A stretch of DNA of 64,000 nt from Bin55 sp965203735 (GCA_965203735.1 OZ241909.1:1550001-1614000); one strand, 5' to 3'; numbered from the stretch's first letter, positions 27,921 to 36,981 are shown. Numbers and translations: made by a program. The notes: generated by a model not told the origin, from the letters alone.

Positions 27921-28056
27921 GGTGTATTTATTAAGAACCGGTGTGTCGTGGCGTCAGCTTGAAGGGCAGACCAGTTAGGTCGCTCATTAAGACGCTCAAA
28001 CAGCAAACTATCATACGCCCTCAATCGATGGGGATAGCAAACTAATTGGATTGGCA

Positions 28057-30246
28057 ATGCAAGAACGAGTGACTCGAAGCGGATTGCGCGTGGCCGCGAT
28101 TCTCGACGAATTTGTAAACACGGAAGTAATTCCTGGTACGGGCTTGGATGGGGATGCCTTCTGGAAAGGGTTTTCCGATATCGTTGAACAATTCACTCAG
28201 CGAAATCGAGAGCTTCTTCAACGACGCGATCAGTTGCAGCGGAAGATTGACGACTGGCACAAACACCGAAGGGGCAAACCGATTGATGGTGACGAGTACA
28301 AGCTGTTCCTTGAAGAAATTGGATATCTGGAACCGTCTGGTGAGTCATTCAAAATTCGAACTCAGAATGTGGACGATGAAATTGCAAAGATATCGGGTCC
28401 CCAGCTTGTAGTGCCAGTAATGAACGAAAGATTTGCGCTGAATGCGACAAATGCCCGATGGGGAAGTCTCTATGACGCTTTCTATGGAACCAATGTAATT
28501 CCAGAAGAACCGGGTCGAGAGCGTGGGACCTCGTACAACCCGGCACGGGGTGAACTCGTAGTGGCACGCACAGCTGAAGAATTGGATGCAATTGTTCCGC
28601 TTGAGGGAGCGTCGCATCGGGATGTGACTGAGTACGAAATTCGGCGAGATGTTGAAAGGTTCACACTGGTAGCTCATGTAGATTCATCGGAGTACAGGCT
28701 TCAATCCACAGATCAATTCGTTGGATTTGATGGGGATCCTGGAACCGACCCCAAGTCGATACTTCTCCAGAACAACGGACTTCACATTGAGGTTCAAATA
28801 GATCGTGCGCACGAGGTTGGTGCCATCCATCCCGCAGGTGTCAAGGACGTGGTTCTTGAATCTGCGATCACGACTATTCAAGACTGCGAAGACTCTGTCG
28901 CAGCGGTGGATGCGGAGGACAAGACAGTCGTCTATCGAAATTGGCTCGGTTTGATGAACGGCGACCTTGAGGCAACGTTTGAGAAAGACGGCGGAACCGT
29001 GCATCGAGTATTGGTGGACGACAAGAGGTTTATTTCTGCGTCTGGGAGTCCCATGACCCTCCCTGGACGCAGTCTGCTACTGGTCAGGAATGTCGGACAT
29101 CTAATGAGAACGGAAGCAATTCTCGATCACCAGGGAGAAGAGATCTTCGAAGGAATCCTAGACGCCGTGATAACTAGCTTGTGTGCACTACACGACATAC
29201 GGGGTTCAAGAGCGGGAGCCAACTCACGTACGGGCAGTATTTACATCGTAAAACCGAAGATGCATGGGTCTGAGGAGACGCAGTTCACTTGTGACCTGTT
29301 CGAGTCTGTAGAAGACTTGCTCAGCCTGGAACGAAATGTCATCAAAGTCGGAGTCATGGATGAGGAGCGCCGAACCAGTCTGAATCTTCGCGAGTGCATT
29401 AGAGCTGCAAGAGACAGGATCGTATTCATCAATACGGGATTTCTTGATCGCACAGGCGACGAGCTGCATACCTCTATGCACGCGGGAACCATGGTCCGAA
29501 AAGAGCCGATGAAGCAAGAGACTTGGATTCTTGCTTACGAGGACGCTAATGTCGATGCTGGTCTATCCACAGGATTTCCGGGCATTGCTCAGATTGGCAA
29601 GGGTATGTGGCCAAAGCCCGATGAGATGAAGGAGATGTTGGACACGAAATCAGGACATCCCAATGCAGGAGCCTCATGTGCTTGGGTGCCTTCTCCTACG
29701 GCCGCAACGCTCCATGCGTTGCATTATCACAGGATCGATGTGCATAAGCGTCAAGAGGATCTTGCGAACAGACAACCCGCAAGTCTGGACGACATTCTGA
29801 CGGTACCACTTGCTCGTGGTGAGAATTGGTCGGCTGAAGAAATTAAATCCGAATTGGACAACAACGTCCAGGGAATCCTCGGCTATGTCGTCAGATGGGT
29901 GGAGCAAGGTATTGGTTGCTCCAAAGTGCCGGACATTAACAACGTCGGACTCATGGAAGATCGTGCGACATGCCGGATTTCTAGCCAGCACATAGTCAAC
30001 TGGCTGCTACATGGAATTGTGTCTGAAGAACAGGTGCTTGAGTCTCTGCAAAGAATGGCAGCCATAGTTGACGAACAGAACGCAGGGGATTCCAACTATC
30101 GCAACATGGCACCTGGCTTTGATGACAGTATTGCGTTTCAGGCGGCTTGCGATCTGGTTTTTCGAGGATTGGACTTACCTAATGGCTATACAGAGCCAGT
30201 CCTGCATGAACGCCGCAAGGAAGCCAAGCAAAAGTACGGAACTTGA
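28057..30246 (+). CDS. glcB: Malate synthase G
   Basis: This 729-residue enzyme condenses glyoxylate with acetyl-CoA to malate, allowing growth on acetate, fatty acids or glycolate. Typical malate synthase G segments are seen: the long N-terminal clasp, IQDCEDSVAAVDAEDK with catalytic acidic residues, GSIYIVKPKMHG, NTGFLDRTGDELHT and GASCAWVPSPTAATLHALHYH. The start is the ATG at 28057; a TTG two codons upstream is less likely. No glyoxylate cycle partner (isocitrate lyase) or glycolate oxidase is in the window, so its pathway context is open. It stands alone between RDD and the SDR gene. Confidence 0.95.
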   Translation: MQERVTRSGLRVAAILDEFVNTEVIPGTGLDGDAFWKGFSDIVEQFTQRNRELLQRRDQLQRKIDDWHKHRRGKPIDGDEYKLFLEEIGYLEPSGESFKIRTQNVDDEIAKISGPQLVVPVMNERFALNATNARWGSLYDAFYGTNVIPEEPGRERGTSYNPARGELVVARTAEELDAIVPLEGASHRDVTEYEIRRDVERFTLVAHVDSSEYRLQSTDQFVGFDGDPGTDPKSILLQNNGLHIEVQIDRAHEVGAIHPAGVKDVVLESAITTIQDCEDSVAAVDAEDKTVVYRNWLGLMNGDLEATFEKDGGTVHRVLVDDKRFISASGSPMTLPGRSLLLVRNVGHLMRTEAILDHQGEEIFEGILDAVITSLCALHDIRGSRAGANSRTGSIYIVKPKMHGSEETQFTCDLFESVEDLLSLERNVIKVGVMDEERRTSLNLRECIRAARDRIVFINTGFLDRTGDELHTSMHAGTMVRKEPMKQETWILAYEDANVDAGLSTGFPGIAQIGKGMWPKPDEMKEMLDTKSGHPNAGASCAWVPSPTAATLHALHYHRIDVHKRQEDLANRQPASLDDILTVPLARGENWSAEEIKSELDNNVQGILGYVVRWVEQGIGCSKVPDINNVGLMEDRATCRISSQHIVNWLLHGIVSEEQVLESLQRMAAIVDEQNAGDSNYRNMAPGFDDSIAFQAACDLVFRGLDLPNGYTEPVLHERRKEAKQKYGT

Positions 30247-30276
30247 CCGAACAGGCTCTAACCCGTTAAACGTGAC

Positions 30277-30975
30277 CTACCATTTCTCTCCGTAAGGACG
30301 AATAACGCTGTCGAATGTCCAAGCGGATTTTGGTTGATGTACAACCGACCAAACATGATCTGCTATATCAGAAGGGTTAGCGAAGAATTCATCAGGTCTG
30401 TCAGGCATTGACTCTCTGGTCCATGGAACGGAAATCACCGCATCGATAGCCACAAAAGCAACATGCACTCCTTGAGGACCCAACGTTCGTGCGATTGACT
30501 CTGCCAGTATTCTTTGCGCAGCCTTAGTAGGAGCGAATCCTGCAAAGTTGGGTACTCCTCGATATGCTGCGGTGTTTCCAGTACACACCAGAGCTCCACA
30601 GTTTGCTTTCACCATGCTGGGAGTCGCGAGTTGAGCCAATCGAAGAAACGCCGAGACGTTTACTTTGAACCCTAGTTCAATCCGATCGACCGGCACATCT
30701 TGAAACTCTCCGAAAATGCCAAACACTGCATTGTGAATCACCACTTCGGGGTGTCCAATGTCTGATTCAATTTGTTGATAGGTCGCCTCCAATTCAGAGA
30801 GATTGGCAACATTGCACGGATACGAACTTACACCTTTAATGTCATTCTCCAACTGTTTCAGGCGGAGTTCATTGCGGGCAATCATCGCCACGTTGTAGTC
30901 TTGCGAGAAGCGTCTAACAATTGCTGCACCAGTACCGGGGCCGACACCAGTGACTATGCATCCTTTTCTTTCCAT
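30277..30975 (-). CDS. Atypical short-chain dehydrogenase/reductase family protein lacking the catalytic Tyr
   Basis: A 232-residue Rossmann protein with the nucleotide-binding motif GVGPGTGAA (10-18) and HNAVFG near 81-86. In place of the SDR catalytic YxxxK it has F147-A-P-T-K151, and the usual catalytic Ser region reads CTGNTAAY. The C-terminal part (ARTLGPQGVHVAFVAIDAVI) resembles a group of SDR-like proteins I know to have Phe at this position, so the loss may be a family trait. NAD(P) binding is plausible but classical dehydrogenase chemistry is doubtful. It is convergent with malate synthase and has no operon partner. Confidence 0.8.
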   Translation of the reverse strand: MERKGCIVTGVGPGTGAAIVRRFSQDYNVAMIARNELRLKQLENDIKGVSSYPCNVANLSELEATYQQIESDIGHPEVVIHNAVFGIFGEFQDVPVDRIELGFKVNVSAFLRLAQLATPSMVKANCGALVCTGNTAAYRGVPNFAGFAPTKAAQRILAESIARTLGPQGVHVAFVAIDAVISVPWTRESMPDRPDEFFANPSDIADHVWSVVHQPKSAWTFDSVIRPYGEKW

Positions 30976-31118
30976 GCTGTGATTCCGAACAGCCCTCTTA
31001 ATAGGTTGATTTTAGGTCTGTCTTGCACCCGATGTGACAACGAAGACTTCTGTGACTTTGAATTAGGTGAAACTTCTTGTGAGTCCTCTTAAGTGTTGAG
31101 TGGAGCACTAGGAGGACC

Positions 31119-31136
31119 AAAAATATTGATATTTTT
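31119..31136. promoter_or_regulatory. Perfect 8-bp palindrome over the -35 box (operator-like)
   Basis: AAAAATAT-TG-ATATTTTT has perfect 8-bp arms around a 2-bp centre. It overlaps the -35 element (31126-31131) of the promoter for the DUF4143 ATPase gene, the right place for a repressor operator. No repressor gene is adjacent, so the regulator is unknown. Low base complexity means chance is possible. Confidence 0.4.
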
Positions 31137-31155
31137 ACATCTTTGTCGGTAAAAT
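31126..31155 (+). promoter_or_regulatory. Sigma-70-like promoter for the DUF4143 ATPase gene
   Basis: TTGATA (31126-31131) and TAAAAT (31150-31155) are 18 bp apart in an AT-rich segment that contrasts with its surroundings. The predicted start point near 31162 leaves a leader of only about 15 nt before the ATG at 31177, and no Shine-Dalgarno sequence is visible. Confidence 0.5.
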
Positions 31156-31176
31156 ACTTAGTAAATTAACGACTAT

Positions 31177-32322
31177 ATGTACAAAAGACTCGTCAAATCA
31201 CGTTCCGCTAGTTTCTTTCTCCTCGGAATTCGTGGAGTGGGGAAGAGCACGTGGGTTCGGCAAGTACTTCCCGATGCCGTTCTGATTGACCTACTTGACG
31301 AGGTCATGTATCACGATTTGCTAGTTGATATAGGCCTGTTCCGCAACCTAGTCTCGAAGTCAAAACGCGGCGACTGGGTTGTCGTCGACGAGATTCAGAG
31401 AATTCCTCGACTGCTTAATGAAGTACACCGGCTCATCGAAGACCAAGGAATACATTTCGCGTTGATTGGTTCGAGTGCGCGAAAACTCAAGATGGCTTCA
31501 ACCAACCTTTTGGCTGGAAGGACCTCCGTTATTTCCATGTTTCCTTTTGTGCCCCATGAACTCGGTGAGGACTTTAATTTGGAAACCGTATTGCAGTTCG
31601 GTTCCATTCCGGTAGTTTGGAACAGCACAAATCGACGAGAGACCCTACAAAGCTACATTGACTTTTACCTTCGAGAGGAAGTTCGTGCAGAAGCGCTAGT
31701 GAGAAATCTTGGAGGTTTCGTGCGATTTTTACCGGTTGCCGCTCTGATGCATGGTCAGGAAATCAACACGTCAGGTCTAGCTCGCGATGCCGCAGTGGCC
31801 CGATCAACCGTGGAAGGTTATCTGAAAATTCTGAAGGACACTCTACTTACATTTCAACTAAGTGCTTACACACCGAAACTGCGAGTTCGCGAACGGCGCG
31901 GAAGCAAACTCTATTGGGTAGATCCTGGAGTGGTGCGCGCGGTAAAACGCCAGTTTGGTCCGGTCGCACCAGAGGAACGGGGGAAACTCTTTGAAGGATG
32001 GGTGCTGAGCGTATTACGTACCCACAATACTTTCACTCCAGTATTCGACGATATCGCGTACTGGTCACCGGCTAACTCGCAAGTTGAAGTCGATTTTGTA
32101 CTTCGACGTGAGTCGAAGATCCTGGCAATAGAAGCAAAGTCGACGAAGCGTTACAGCACCAAGTTACTCAAGGGATTGAAGGCTATTGGAGACTTGCCAG
32201 CGTTGCATAGAAGAATACTCATATACGCTGGAGAACTGAGCTTTCGGACTGAAGACGGAATCCATGTTTGGGCTGTAGGGGAATTTCTAGAAAACATGGC
32301 AAACGGAAAATTGTGGGACTGA
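31177..32322 (+). CDS. AAA_14/DUF4143-type ATP-binding protein
   Basis: A 381-residue P-loop ATPase with Walker A GIRGVGKST (17-25), Walker B WVVVDEIQRIP (D71-E72), sensor-like LIGSSARKL, a middle winged-helix-like region (about 200-245) and a C-terminal DUF4143 nuclease-like domain with VEVDFVL and AIEAKST. These residues fit a PD-(D/E)xK-like core (D, then E-x-K). Such proteins are widespread accessory genes, often horizontally transferred, with unproven roles in defence or stress. It lies beside tRNA-Leu and has its own AT-rich promoter with an operator-like palindrome, consistent with acquisition, although no integrase or direct repeat was seen. Confidence 0.8.
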   Translation: MYKRLVKSRSASFFLLGIRGVGKSTWVRQVLPDAVLIDLLDEVMYHDLLVDIGLFRNLVSKSKRGDWVVVDEIQRIPRLLNEVHRLIEDQGIHFALIGSSARKLKMASTNLLAGRTSVISMFPFVPHELGEDFNLETVLQFGSIPVVWNSTNRRETLQSYIDFYLREEVRAEALVRNLGGFVRFLPVAALMHGQEINTSGLARDAAVARSTVEGYLKILKDTLLTFQLSAYTPKLRVRERRGSKLYWVDPGVVRAVKRQFGPVAPEERGKLFEGWVLSVLRTHNTFTPVFDDIAYWSPANSQVEVDFVLRRESKILAIEAKSTKRYSTKLLKGLKAIGDLPALHRRILIYAGELSFRTEDGIHVWAVGEFLENMANGKLWD

Positions 32323-32465
32323 CTACACCGTTAAGTTAGCCTCGAGAGATCACAGACTAGGTGTTCATTTCCTGTCGCTTCGGGTTCGATTAGCTTCTCG
32401 CGTAGCTAGTGACTCGTCGCAACTTGGAGCCGAGCCGTCCATGCTCACAATATAATTTCTCATCA

Positions 32466-32552
32466 GCCTGAGTGGCGAAATTGGTATACGCGCCAGACTC
32501 AAAATCTGGTGGTGGCAACACCGTGAGAGTTCGAGTCTCTCCTCAGGCACCA
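32466..32552 (+). tRNA. tRNA-Leu (anticodon CAA)
   Basis: The acceptor stem GCCTGAG (32466-32472) pairs with CTCAGGC (32542-32548), followed by an encoded ACCA end. The anticodon stem CCAGA/TCTGG encloses the loop CTCAAAA, giving anticodon CAA (32500-32502), which reads UUG. The long variable arm (around TGGTGGCAACACCGTGAG) is the class II structure expected for Leu, and the T arm contains GTTCGAGTC. The 3' CCA is encoded. Confidence 0.96.
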
Positions 32553-32562
32553 CACACCAAGA

Positions 32563-32584
32563 GGACGCCGTTAGCTAGGTGTCC
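32563..32584 (+). terminator. Hairpin after tRNA-Leu without T-tract
   Basis: GGACGCC (32563-32569) can pair with GGTGTCC (32578-32584) through seven pairs, one of them G-U, around an 8-nt loop. It starts 11 bases past the tRNA end and just before the convergent metallopeptidase stop. The following bases are C/T mixed, so it is at best a weak terminator or a 3' processing structure. Confidence 0.3.
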
Positions 32585-32596
32585 ATCTCCTCCCAG

Positions 32597-33367
32597 CTAC
32601 GCGACTTGCTCGTGTAGAAGCTGCTGATATCTTGTAAGTGTTGCATCATGCTTCTTCCAATCAGGCATGTGATGGTTCATGAGTTCATAGAACTTGGGAC
32701 CATGATTGAGTTCTTTAAAGTGGCACAGTTCGTGAAGAACGACCATGTCGATGGATTGTTGTGGAACTTTAACCAAGTGTGTATTGAGGTGCATTGTTCC
32801 CGATGAGCTACAGCTTCCCCATTTAGAAGTCATGAACCTATGTTTCCAGGTGGGAAGTTGCTCAAGTAGATTGGTAGACGTACAAATACGACGCACCGTT
32901 GCGTAGAACACGGTATTTGCTAATTCTCGATACCAATCATGAACAATCGGTCGAATGGGTGCGTCCTCCGGAGCTCGGACCACCACGCTTGAATCGTGGT
33001 AATTGACAGTTGTCTGGTCTTGCGAATGCACTCGCAGTGTTGCTGGTGATCCAAGAACATAGAGGACTCGTCCAGACTCATACTTGGTTGGATAGACAAC
33101 AAGATCTCCGTTCTTGTACTTCTGAATTTCCTTTCTCAACCACGGTTCGTTCCTGAAGATGATGATTCGCAGTGCTCTATCGGTGGTTTGACGAGGAGCA
33201 TCGACAAACAAGATCCCGTCGGGGTGGTAGGAAAGCATGACTCGTGATCGTCGTCGTCTTCCGACGCGCTTGTGGATCTCGATTCGCCGATCGTCAATGA
33301 CGAGATGGTTGAGTTTATGGATCGTTAGAGGTAATGGAGGTTTGTAAACAGATTTTCCGCGCATCAT
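32597..33367 (-). CDS. YgjP-type (DUF45/SprT-like) zinc metallopeptidase
   Basis: A 256-residue protein with the zinc-peptidase motif HELCH (212-216) and a downstream His ligand in NHGPKF (H222), as in YgjP/M48-like DUF45 proteins. The N-terminal half is beta-rich and includes the basic run RVGRRRRSRVML. Upstream of the active site lies MTSKWGSCSSSGTMHLN, a strongly conserved DUF45 segment. There is no signal peptide or membrane segment, so it is probably cytoplasmic. The biological substrate of the family is not established. The start may be the ATG at 33367 or the next codon, also ATG. Confidence 0.88.
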   Translation of the reverse strand: MMRGKSVYKPPLPLTIHKLNHLVIDDRRIEIHKRVGRRRRSRVMLSYHPDGILFVDAPRQTTDRALRIIIFRNEPWLRKEIQKYKNGDLVVYPTKYESGRVLYVLGSPATLRVHSQDQTTVNYHDSSVVVRAPEDAPIRPIVHDWYRELANTVFYATVRRICTSTNLLEQLPTWKHRFMTSKWGSCSSSGTMHLNTHLVKVPQQSIDMVVLHELCHFKELNHGPKFYELMNHHMPDWKKHDATLTRYQQLLHEQVA

Positions 33368-33445
33368 TAGAGCTAGTTATTCGGAACTGGCACTATGCCA
33401 GACACCCGCCCAGATAGTATACAAATAAACAGTATTAATGTTCTA

Positions 33446-33868
33446 CTAATTTATCGGATCCAATACAACGACCGGAATTTCCCGGTCAGTTCTGGATTGG
33501 TATTCGGAATAGGTCGAGAATACTCCACACATCAATTCCCACAGTTGAGCTCGTTCTTCTCCACTGCTTGTACGTGCCTTCGCGTCAAATTTTTGCTCTC
33601 CAACTTGAACTTGTACAGCTGGTTGGTTGTCCAGATTTAGGTACCAAGAGGGATGTGTTGGGCTTCCGCCTTTTGACGCAACGACAACGTACGCTTGCTC
33701 ATACTTGCCGTAAATGAGGGGTATCAGCCGATTCTCTCCTGATTTGCGCCCTGTCGTACCCAACAACAATGTAGGAATTCCATTCCAGATATGTCCTCGC
33801 ACACCGTTAGACGACAGGTATTCATGCAAATGCTCACGCATCCATTGGGGCATGGTAGAGTCACTCAT
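33446..33868 (-). CDS. Deazaflavin-dependent nitroreductase (DDN/DUF385) family protein
   Basis: A 140-residue split-barrel protein with family hallmarks: LLLGTTGRKSGENRLIPLIYG near residues 34-54 and ASKGGSPTHPSWYLNL (about 64-79), followed by PAVQVQVG. Characterised members bind coenzyme F420 (actinobacteria) or flavins and reduce nitro compounds or quinones. Whether a gammaproteobacterium uses F420 here is open. The gene starts inside the 3' end of the SGNH hydrolase gene (8-bp overlap), so the two are coupled. Confidence 0.88.
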   Translation of the reverse strand: MSDSTMPQWMREHLHEYLSSNGVRGHIWNGIPTLLLGTTGRKSGENRLIPLIYGKYEQAYVVVASKGGSPTHPSWYLNLDNQPAVQVQVGEQKFDAKARTSSGEERAQLWELMCGVFSTYSEYQSRTDREIPVVVLDPIN

Positions 33869-34607
33869 CTTCGACTTCCTCTTCTGGTTGTTTTGGTTCT
33901 TGCATTGTTGCAGGATTCTTCGAATCCGGTCCGTAGCGTGCTACGAGTATGGGTCGAATAACTTCGGCCCAGACTTCGTATCCCTCGCGGTTGAGGTGAA
34001 GCCCATCTCCGACAAACAGTTCTGGACGCACAAATTCCTCACCTTTCATCATTGGAGTCGCAATGTCGAGGTAGCAAAGATCGTCGCGATTCTGTGCCCG
34101 ATCCTGCAATCCGGAATTCACTGTCTCCATTTCTGGCCACATTTCCTCTCGTCGTATCGATGGCTTGATGGCGATGAAGCAGATATCAGTCTCGGGCAAT
34201 TTCTCATCGATGTGCTGAATGAAATCGTCGTATGTCGCGAGAATTTCGTCGGGCGTTTTCCCTGCCGCGATATCGTTGTCTCCTTCATAGATCACGATCG
34301 CTCGTGGCTTGTAATTGGTTACGATACGGTCCCGAAATTCATTCAGCTCGTGCATTTGCGACCCGCCGAAACCACGGTTGATTGCGGCGAGAGGAGACAT
34401 ATCTTCCGCTAGTTTTGACCAAAATACAATGCTGGAGCTTCCAACGAACAACACTGCTCCTTCGGGCGGCATCCTTTTCGTGTCCTGCTCCTCAAATTGC
34501 TTGATTCGAGGTTCCCAACGTGACTCGCCTTCTTGAGAATTTGCAGGAAGTGAAATAGTGATCATGAGTGCCAAGCCAAGAGCCCCAGTTGAGAGCTTCA
34601 ATCTCAT
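33861..34607 (-). CDS. Secreted SGNH/GDSL-family hydrolase
   Basis: The chosen start (ATG at 34607) gives a 248-residue protein with a clear signal peptide (MRLKLSTGALGLALMITIS, cleavage near 24). Frames extending to 34718 only add a polar segment ahead of the signal. SGNH blocks are visible: FVGSSSIVFW with the nucleophile Ser around 57-59, RGFGGS (block II Gly), EGDND (block III, about 108-112) and DGLHLNREGY with the Asp-His pair. Such enzymes deacylate lipids, glycans or esters; it is probably periplasmic. The acidic tail EEEVEDE is unusual. It overlaps the downstream nitroreductase-like gene by 8 bp and is divergent from queA. Confidence 0.85.
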   Translation of the reverse strand: MRLKLSTGALGLALMITISLPANSQEGESRWEPRIKQFEEQDTKRMPPEGAVLFVGSSSIVFWSKLAEDMSPLAAINRGFGGSQMHELNEFRDRIVTNYKPRAIVIYEGDNDIAAGKTPDEILATYDDFIQHIDEKLPETDICFIAIKPSIRREEMWPEMETVNSGLQDRAQNRDDLCYLDIATPMMKGEEFVRPELFVGDGLHLNREGYEVWAEVIRPILVARYGPDSKNPATMQEPKQPEEEVEDE

Positions 34608-34728
34608 ACGATGATCCAAATAGTGCATATTGCCGAAGGCGAGTTTAGTTCGGAGCATTAACGGCTTAGTGGGTACGTCGGCTAAGAATCGCGATCTCGT
34701 AAACATTGAACAATCCAAGAAGAACTCA

Positions 34729-35745
34729 ATGACGTCAAGGAAGATTTTTACAAAATCTGATTTTGACTACTTGCTTCCGCCGGAGTTGATTGCATCCAAA
34801 CCTGCCCGGAACCGTACTGGAAGCCGATTATTGGCTATGGCAGGAGATAGTTTGAACCATCTCAGGTTTTCCAACTTACCCGAATTGCTTCGCCCAGGCG
34901 ACGTCGTTGTAGTCAATGACACCAAAGTCATCAAAGCGAGACTACTTGGCACCAAGAAAACAGGCGGTCGAACTGAAATCTTGATCGAGAGAATAGAGTC
35001 GGAATTCGTTGCGCTTTGTCACGTCAGGTCGAGTCGAGGCTTGAAAATAGCACACGAGGTCGACATCGGATCTTACACTGCACGTCTTGTTGGGCGGGTG
35101 GAAGACTTACACCGTGTTGCTTTTAGCGCACCAGTCCTGCAAGTACTCGAAGATTGTGGACATGTGCCGCTTCCGAACTATATTCAACGTCCTGATACTT
35201 CGGAAGATGAGGCTCGCTACCAGACCGTCTATGCAAGGGAAGAAGGGGCCATTGCAGCTCCGACCGCGGGTCTCCACTTCGATGCGGAACTCATTCAGCA
35301 AATCGAGAGCATGAACATTCGCATGGTTCCCATTACCTTGCATGTAGGTGCGGGAACTTTTCAGTCGCTACGAGAAGATGATCTATCGAATGTGTCCATG
35401 CATTCAGAGCGCTACTCGATTCCTCAATCCACTCGCGATGCTATTGACAATCGCGAAGGAAGAGTAGTGGCAGTCGGAACGACGGTTGTCAGGACTCTTG
35501 AGAGCGCAAATGCTACCGGCGAGGATCGAGGAGAGACAAGACTCTTCATTTCGCCGGGGTTTGAGTTTGATGTTGTAGATGCGCTCATAACCAACTTTCA
35601 CCTACCAGAATCCACCCTGATCATGCTGGTGTGTGCGTTCGCAGGATTCGATCGCGTGATGCACGCATACAAAGTTGCGTTGGAAGAGAAGTATCGATTC
35701 TTTAGCTACGGTGACGCCATGTGGTGTGAGAAGCATGAAATTTGA
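34729..35745 (+). CDS. queA: S-adenosylmethionine:tRNA ribosyltransferase-isomerase
   Basis: A 338-residue enzyme that transfers and isomerises the ribosyl part of SAM onto 7-aminomethyl-7-deazaguanine at tRNA position 34, forming epoxyqueuosine. Family segments include FDYLLPPELIASKPARNRTGSRLL near the N-terminus, VVVNDTKVIKARL, APTAGLHFD and TLHVGAGTFQ. The start ATG at 34729 fits the family N-terminus; upstream codons back to 34630 are not conserved in character. Its 3' end overlaps tgt by 11 bp, giving the standard queA-tgt-yajC-secD-secF cluster. Confidence 0.95.
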   Translation: MTSRKIFTKSDFDYLLPPELIASKPARNRTGSRLLAMAGDSLNHLRFSNLPELLRPGDVVVVNDTKVIKARLLGTKKTGGRTEILIERIESEFVALCHVRSSRGLKIAHEVDIGSYTARLVGRVEDLHRVAFSAPVLQVLEDCGHVPLPNYIQRPDTSEDEARYQTVYAREEGAIAAPTAGLHFDAELIQQIESMNIRMVPITLHVGAGTFQSLREDDLSNVSMHSERYSIPQSTRDAIDNREGRVVAVGTTVVRTLESANATGEDRGETRLFISPGFEFDVVDALITNFHLPESTLIMLVCAFAGFDRVMHAYKVALEEKYRFFSYGDAMWCEKHEI

Positions 35746-36847
35746 AGTGATTGAGCAAGACAATCTGGCTCGAGTCGGTCGACTGGATCTTCTTCATGGC
35801 TCTGTCGAGACACCAGTCTTCATGCCGTGCGGTACATACGGCTCGGTCAAGGGAATGACGCCCGACCAATTAGAAGACGTAGGAACCCAGATGCTTCTGG
35901 GCAATACATTCCATTTGTGGATTCTGCCCGGAGATGAGATTATCGGCACTTTGGGTGGATTGCATGAATTCATGCATTGGCCCCGACCAATTCTTACTGA
36001 TTCAGGTGGCTTTCAAGTGCATTCCCTCCGTGATCTTGCAAAGGTTGACGATGATGGAGTCACCTTCCGATCTCCATACAACGGAGATCTTCTGAGGCTC
36101 ACCCCCGAGAAGTCGATGTCGATTCAACAACGACTGGGCTCCGATATAGTGATGGCGTTCGACGAATGCACGGATTTCCCAGCCCCGCATGATACCGTCC
36201 GAAAGTCGATGCTGCGCTCCATGGATTGGGCTAAACGATCCAAGGAGTCGTACGACGGCCCTGGAACACTATTTGGAATTGTTCAAGGAGGCTTATTTGA
36301 AGATTTGAGAACGGAGAGCATGGAAATTCTGCGTGAAATTGGCTTTGATGGATATGCAATTGGCGGTTTGTCCGTCGGAGAGTCGCCCGAGGAGATGTTC
36401 AAGCTGCTGGAGCCCTTAGTACCAAGTATGCCTTCAGATCATCCTCGCTATCTCATGGGTGTTGGATCTCCACTAGATCTTCTTCGCGGTGTTCAGCTGG
36501 GAATTGACATGTTCGATTGCGTCTTGCCTACGCGAAATGCTCGTAACGGTTATATGTTCACTTCGAAAGGGGTCGTCAAGATTAGAAATGCGCGATACCG
36601 CGACGACCCAAATCCTGTGGATTCGAGCTGTTTATGTGCGACATGCTTGAAATTCTCTCGTGCATACCTACATCTATTGGACAAGAGACACGAAATGCTA
36701 GGTGCGACCCTCATGACAATTCACAACTTGCACTACTATCACCAACTCATGAGTGATGTTCGAGATGCGATTCGCAAGCAAACTCTGGCTGAGTTTGTAG
36801 GAAAAACTTGTAGCCATTGGGAAATGTCAAACCTAAACTCAGATTGA
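35735..36847 (+). CDS. tgt: Queuine/preQ1 tRNA-ribosyltransferase
   Basis: A 370-residue enzyme that exchanges guanine-34 of GUN-anticodon tRNAs for preQ1. Seen are the substrate-binding DSGGFQV segment, FDECTDFPA, FGIVQGG, YAIGGLSVGE, the nucleophile region GIDMFDCVLPTRNARNG and the zinc site CLCATC followed by a distal His. After DSGGFQV the residue is His where E. coli has Phe, a mild variation in a variable position. The start ATG at 35735 lies within the end of queA (11-bp overlap), the expected MKFEV N-terminus. Translational coupling with queA is likely. Confidence 0.95.
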   Translation: MKFEVIEQDNLARVGRLDLLHGSVETPVFMPCGTYGSVKGMTPDQLEDVGTQMLLGNTFHLWILPGDEIIGTLGGLHEFMHWPRPILTDSGGFQVHSLRDLAKVDDDGVTFRSPYNGDLLRLTPEKSMSIQQRLGSDIVMAFDECTDFPAPHDTVRKSMLRSMDWAKRSKESYDGPGTLFGIVQGGLFEDLRTESMEILREIGFDGYAIGGLSVGESPEEMFKLLEPLVPSMPSDHPRYLMGVGSPLDLLRGVQLGIDMFDCVLPTRNARNGYMFTSKGVVKIRNARYRDDPNPVDSSCLCATCLKFSRAYLHLLDKRHEMLGATLMTIHNLHYYHQLMSDVRDAIRKQTLAEFVGKTCSHWEMSNLNSD

Positions 36848-36981
36848 ACTACGTCGTGAACATCTCATCGCAAACAACGGCGCAAATTAGCCGCAGCGTC
36901 AGTTGTCGTAGAGTAAGATAGTTCGCTGGTTGAGGTCCGTTCCCTAGCACACAGCCAACGGTCGATAAGCGGGAGAAGTAA

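Noticed and set aside
33714..34412. 232-codon plus-strand frame
   Set aside because: Antisense to the overlapping SGNH hydrolase and nitroreductase-like genes, both of which have clear family motifs.
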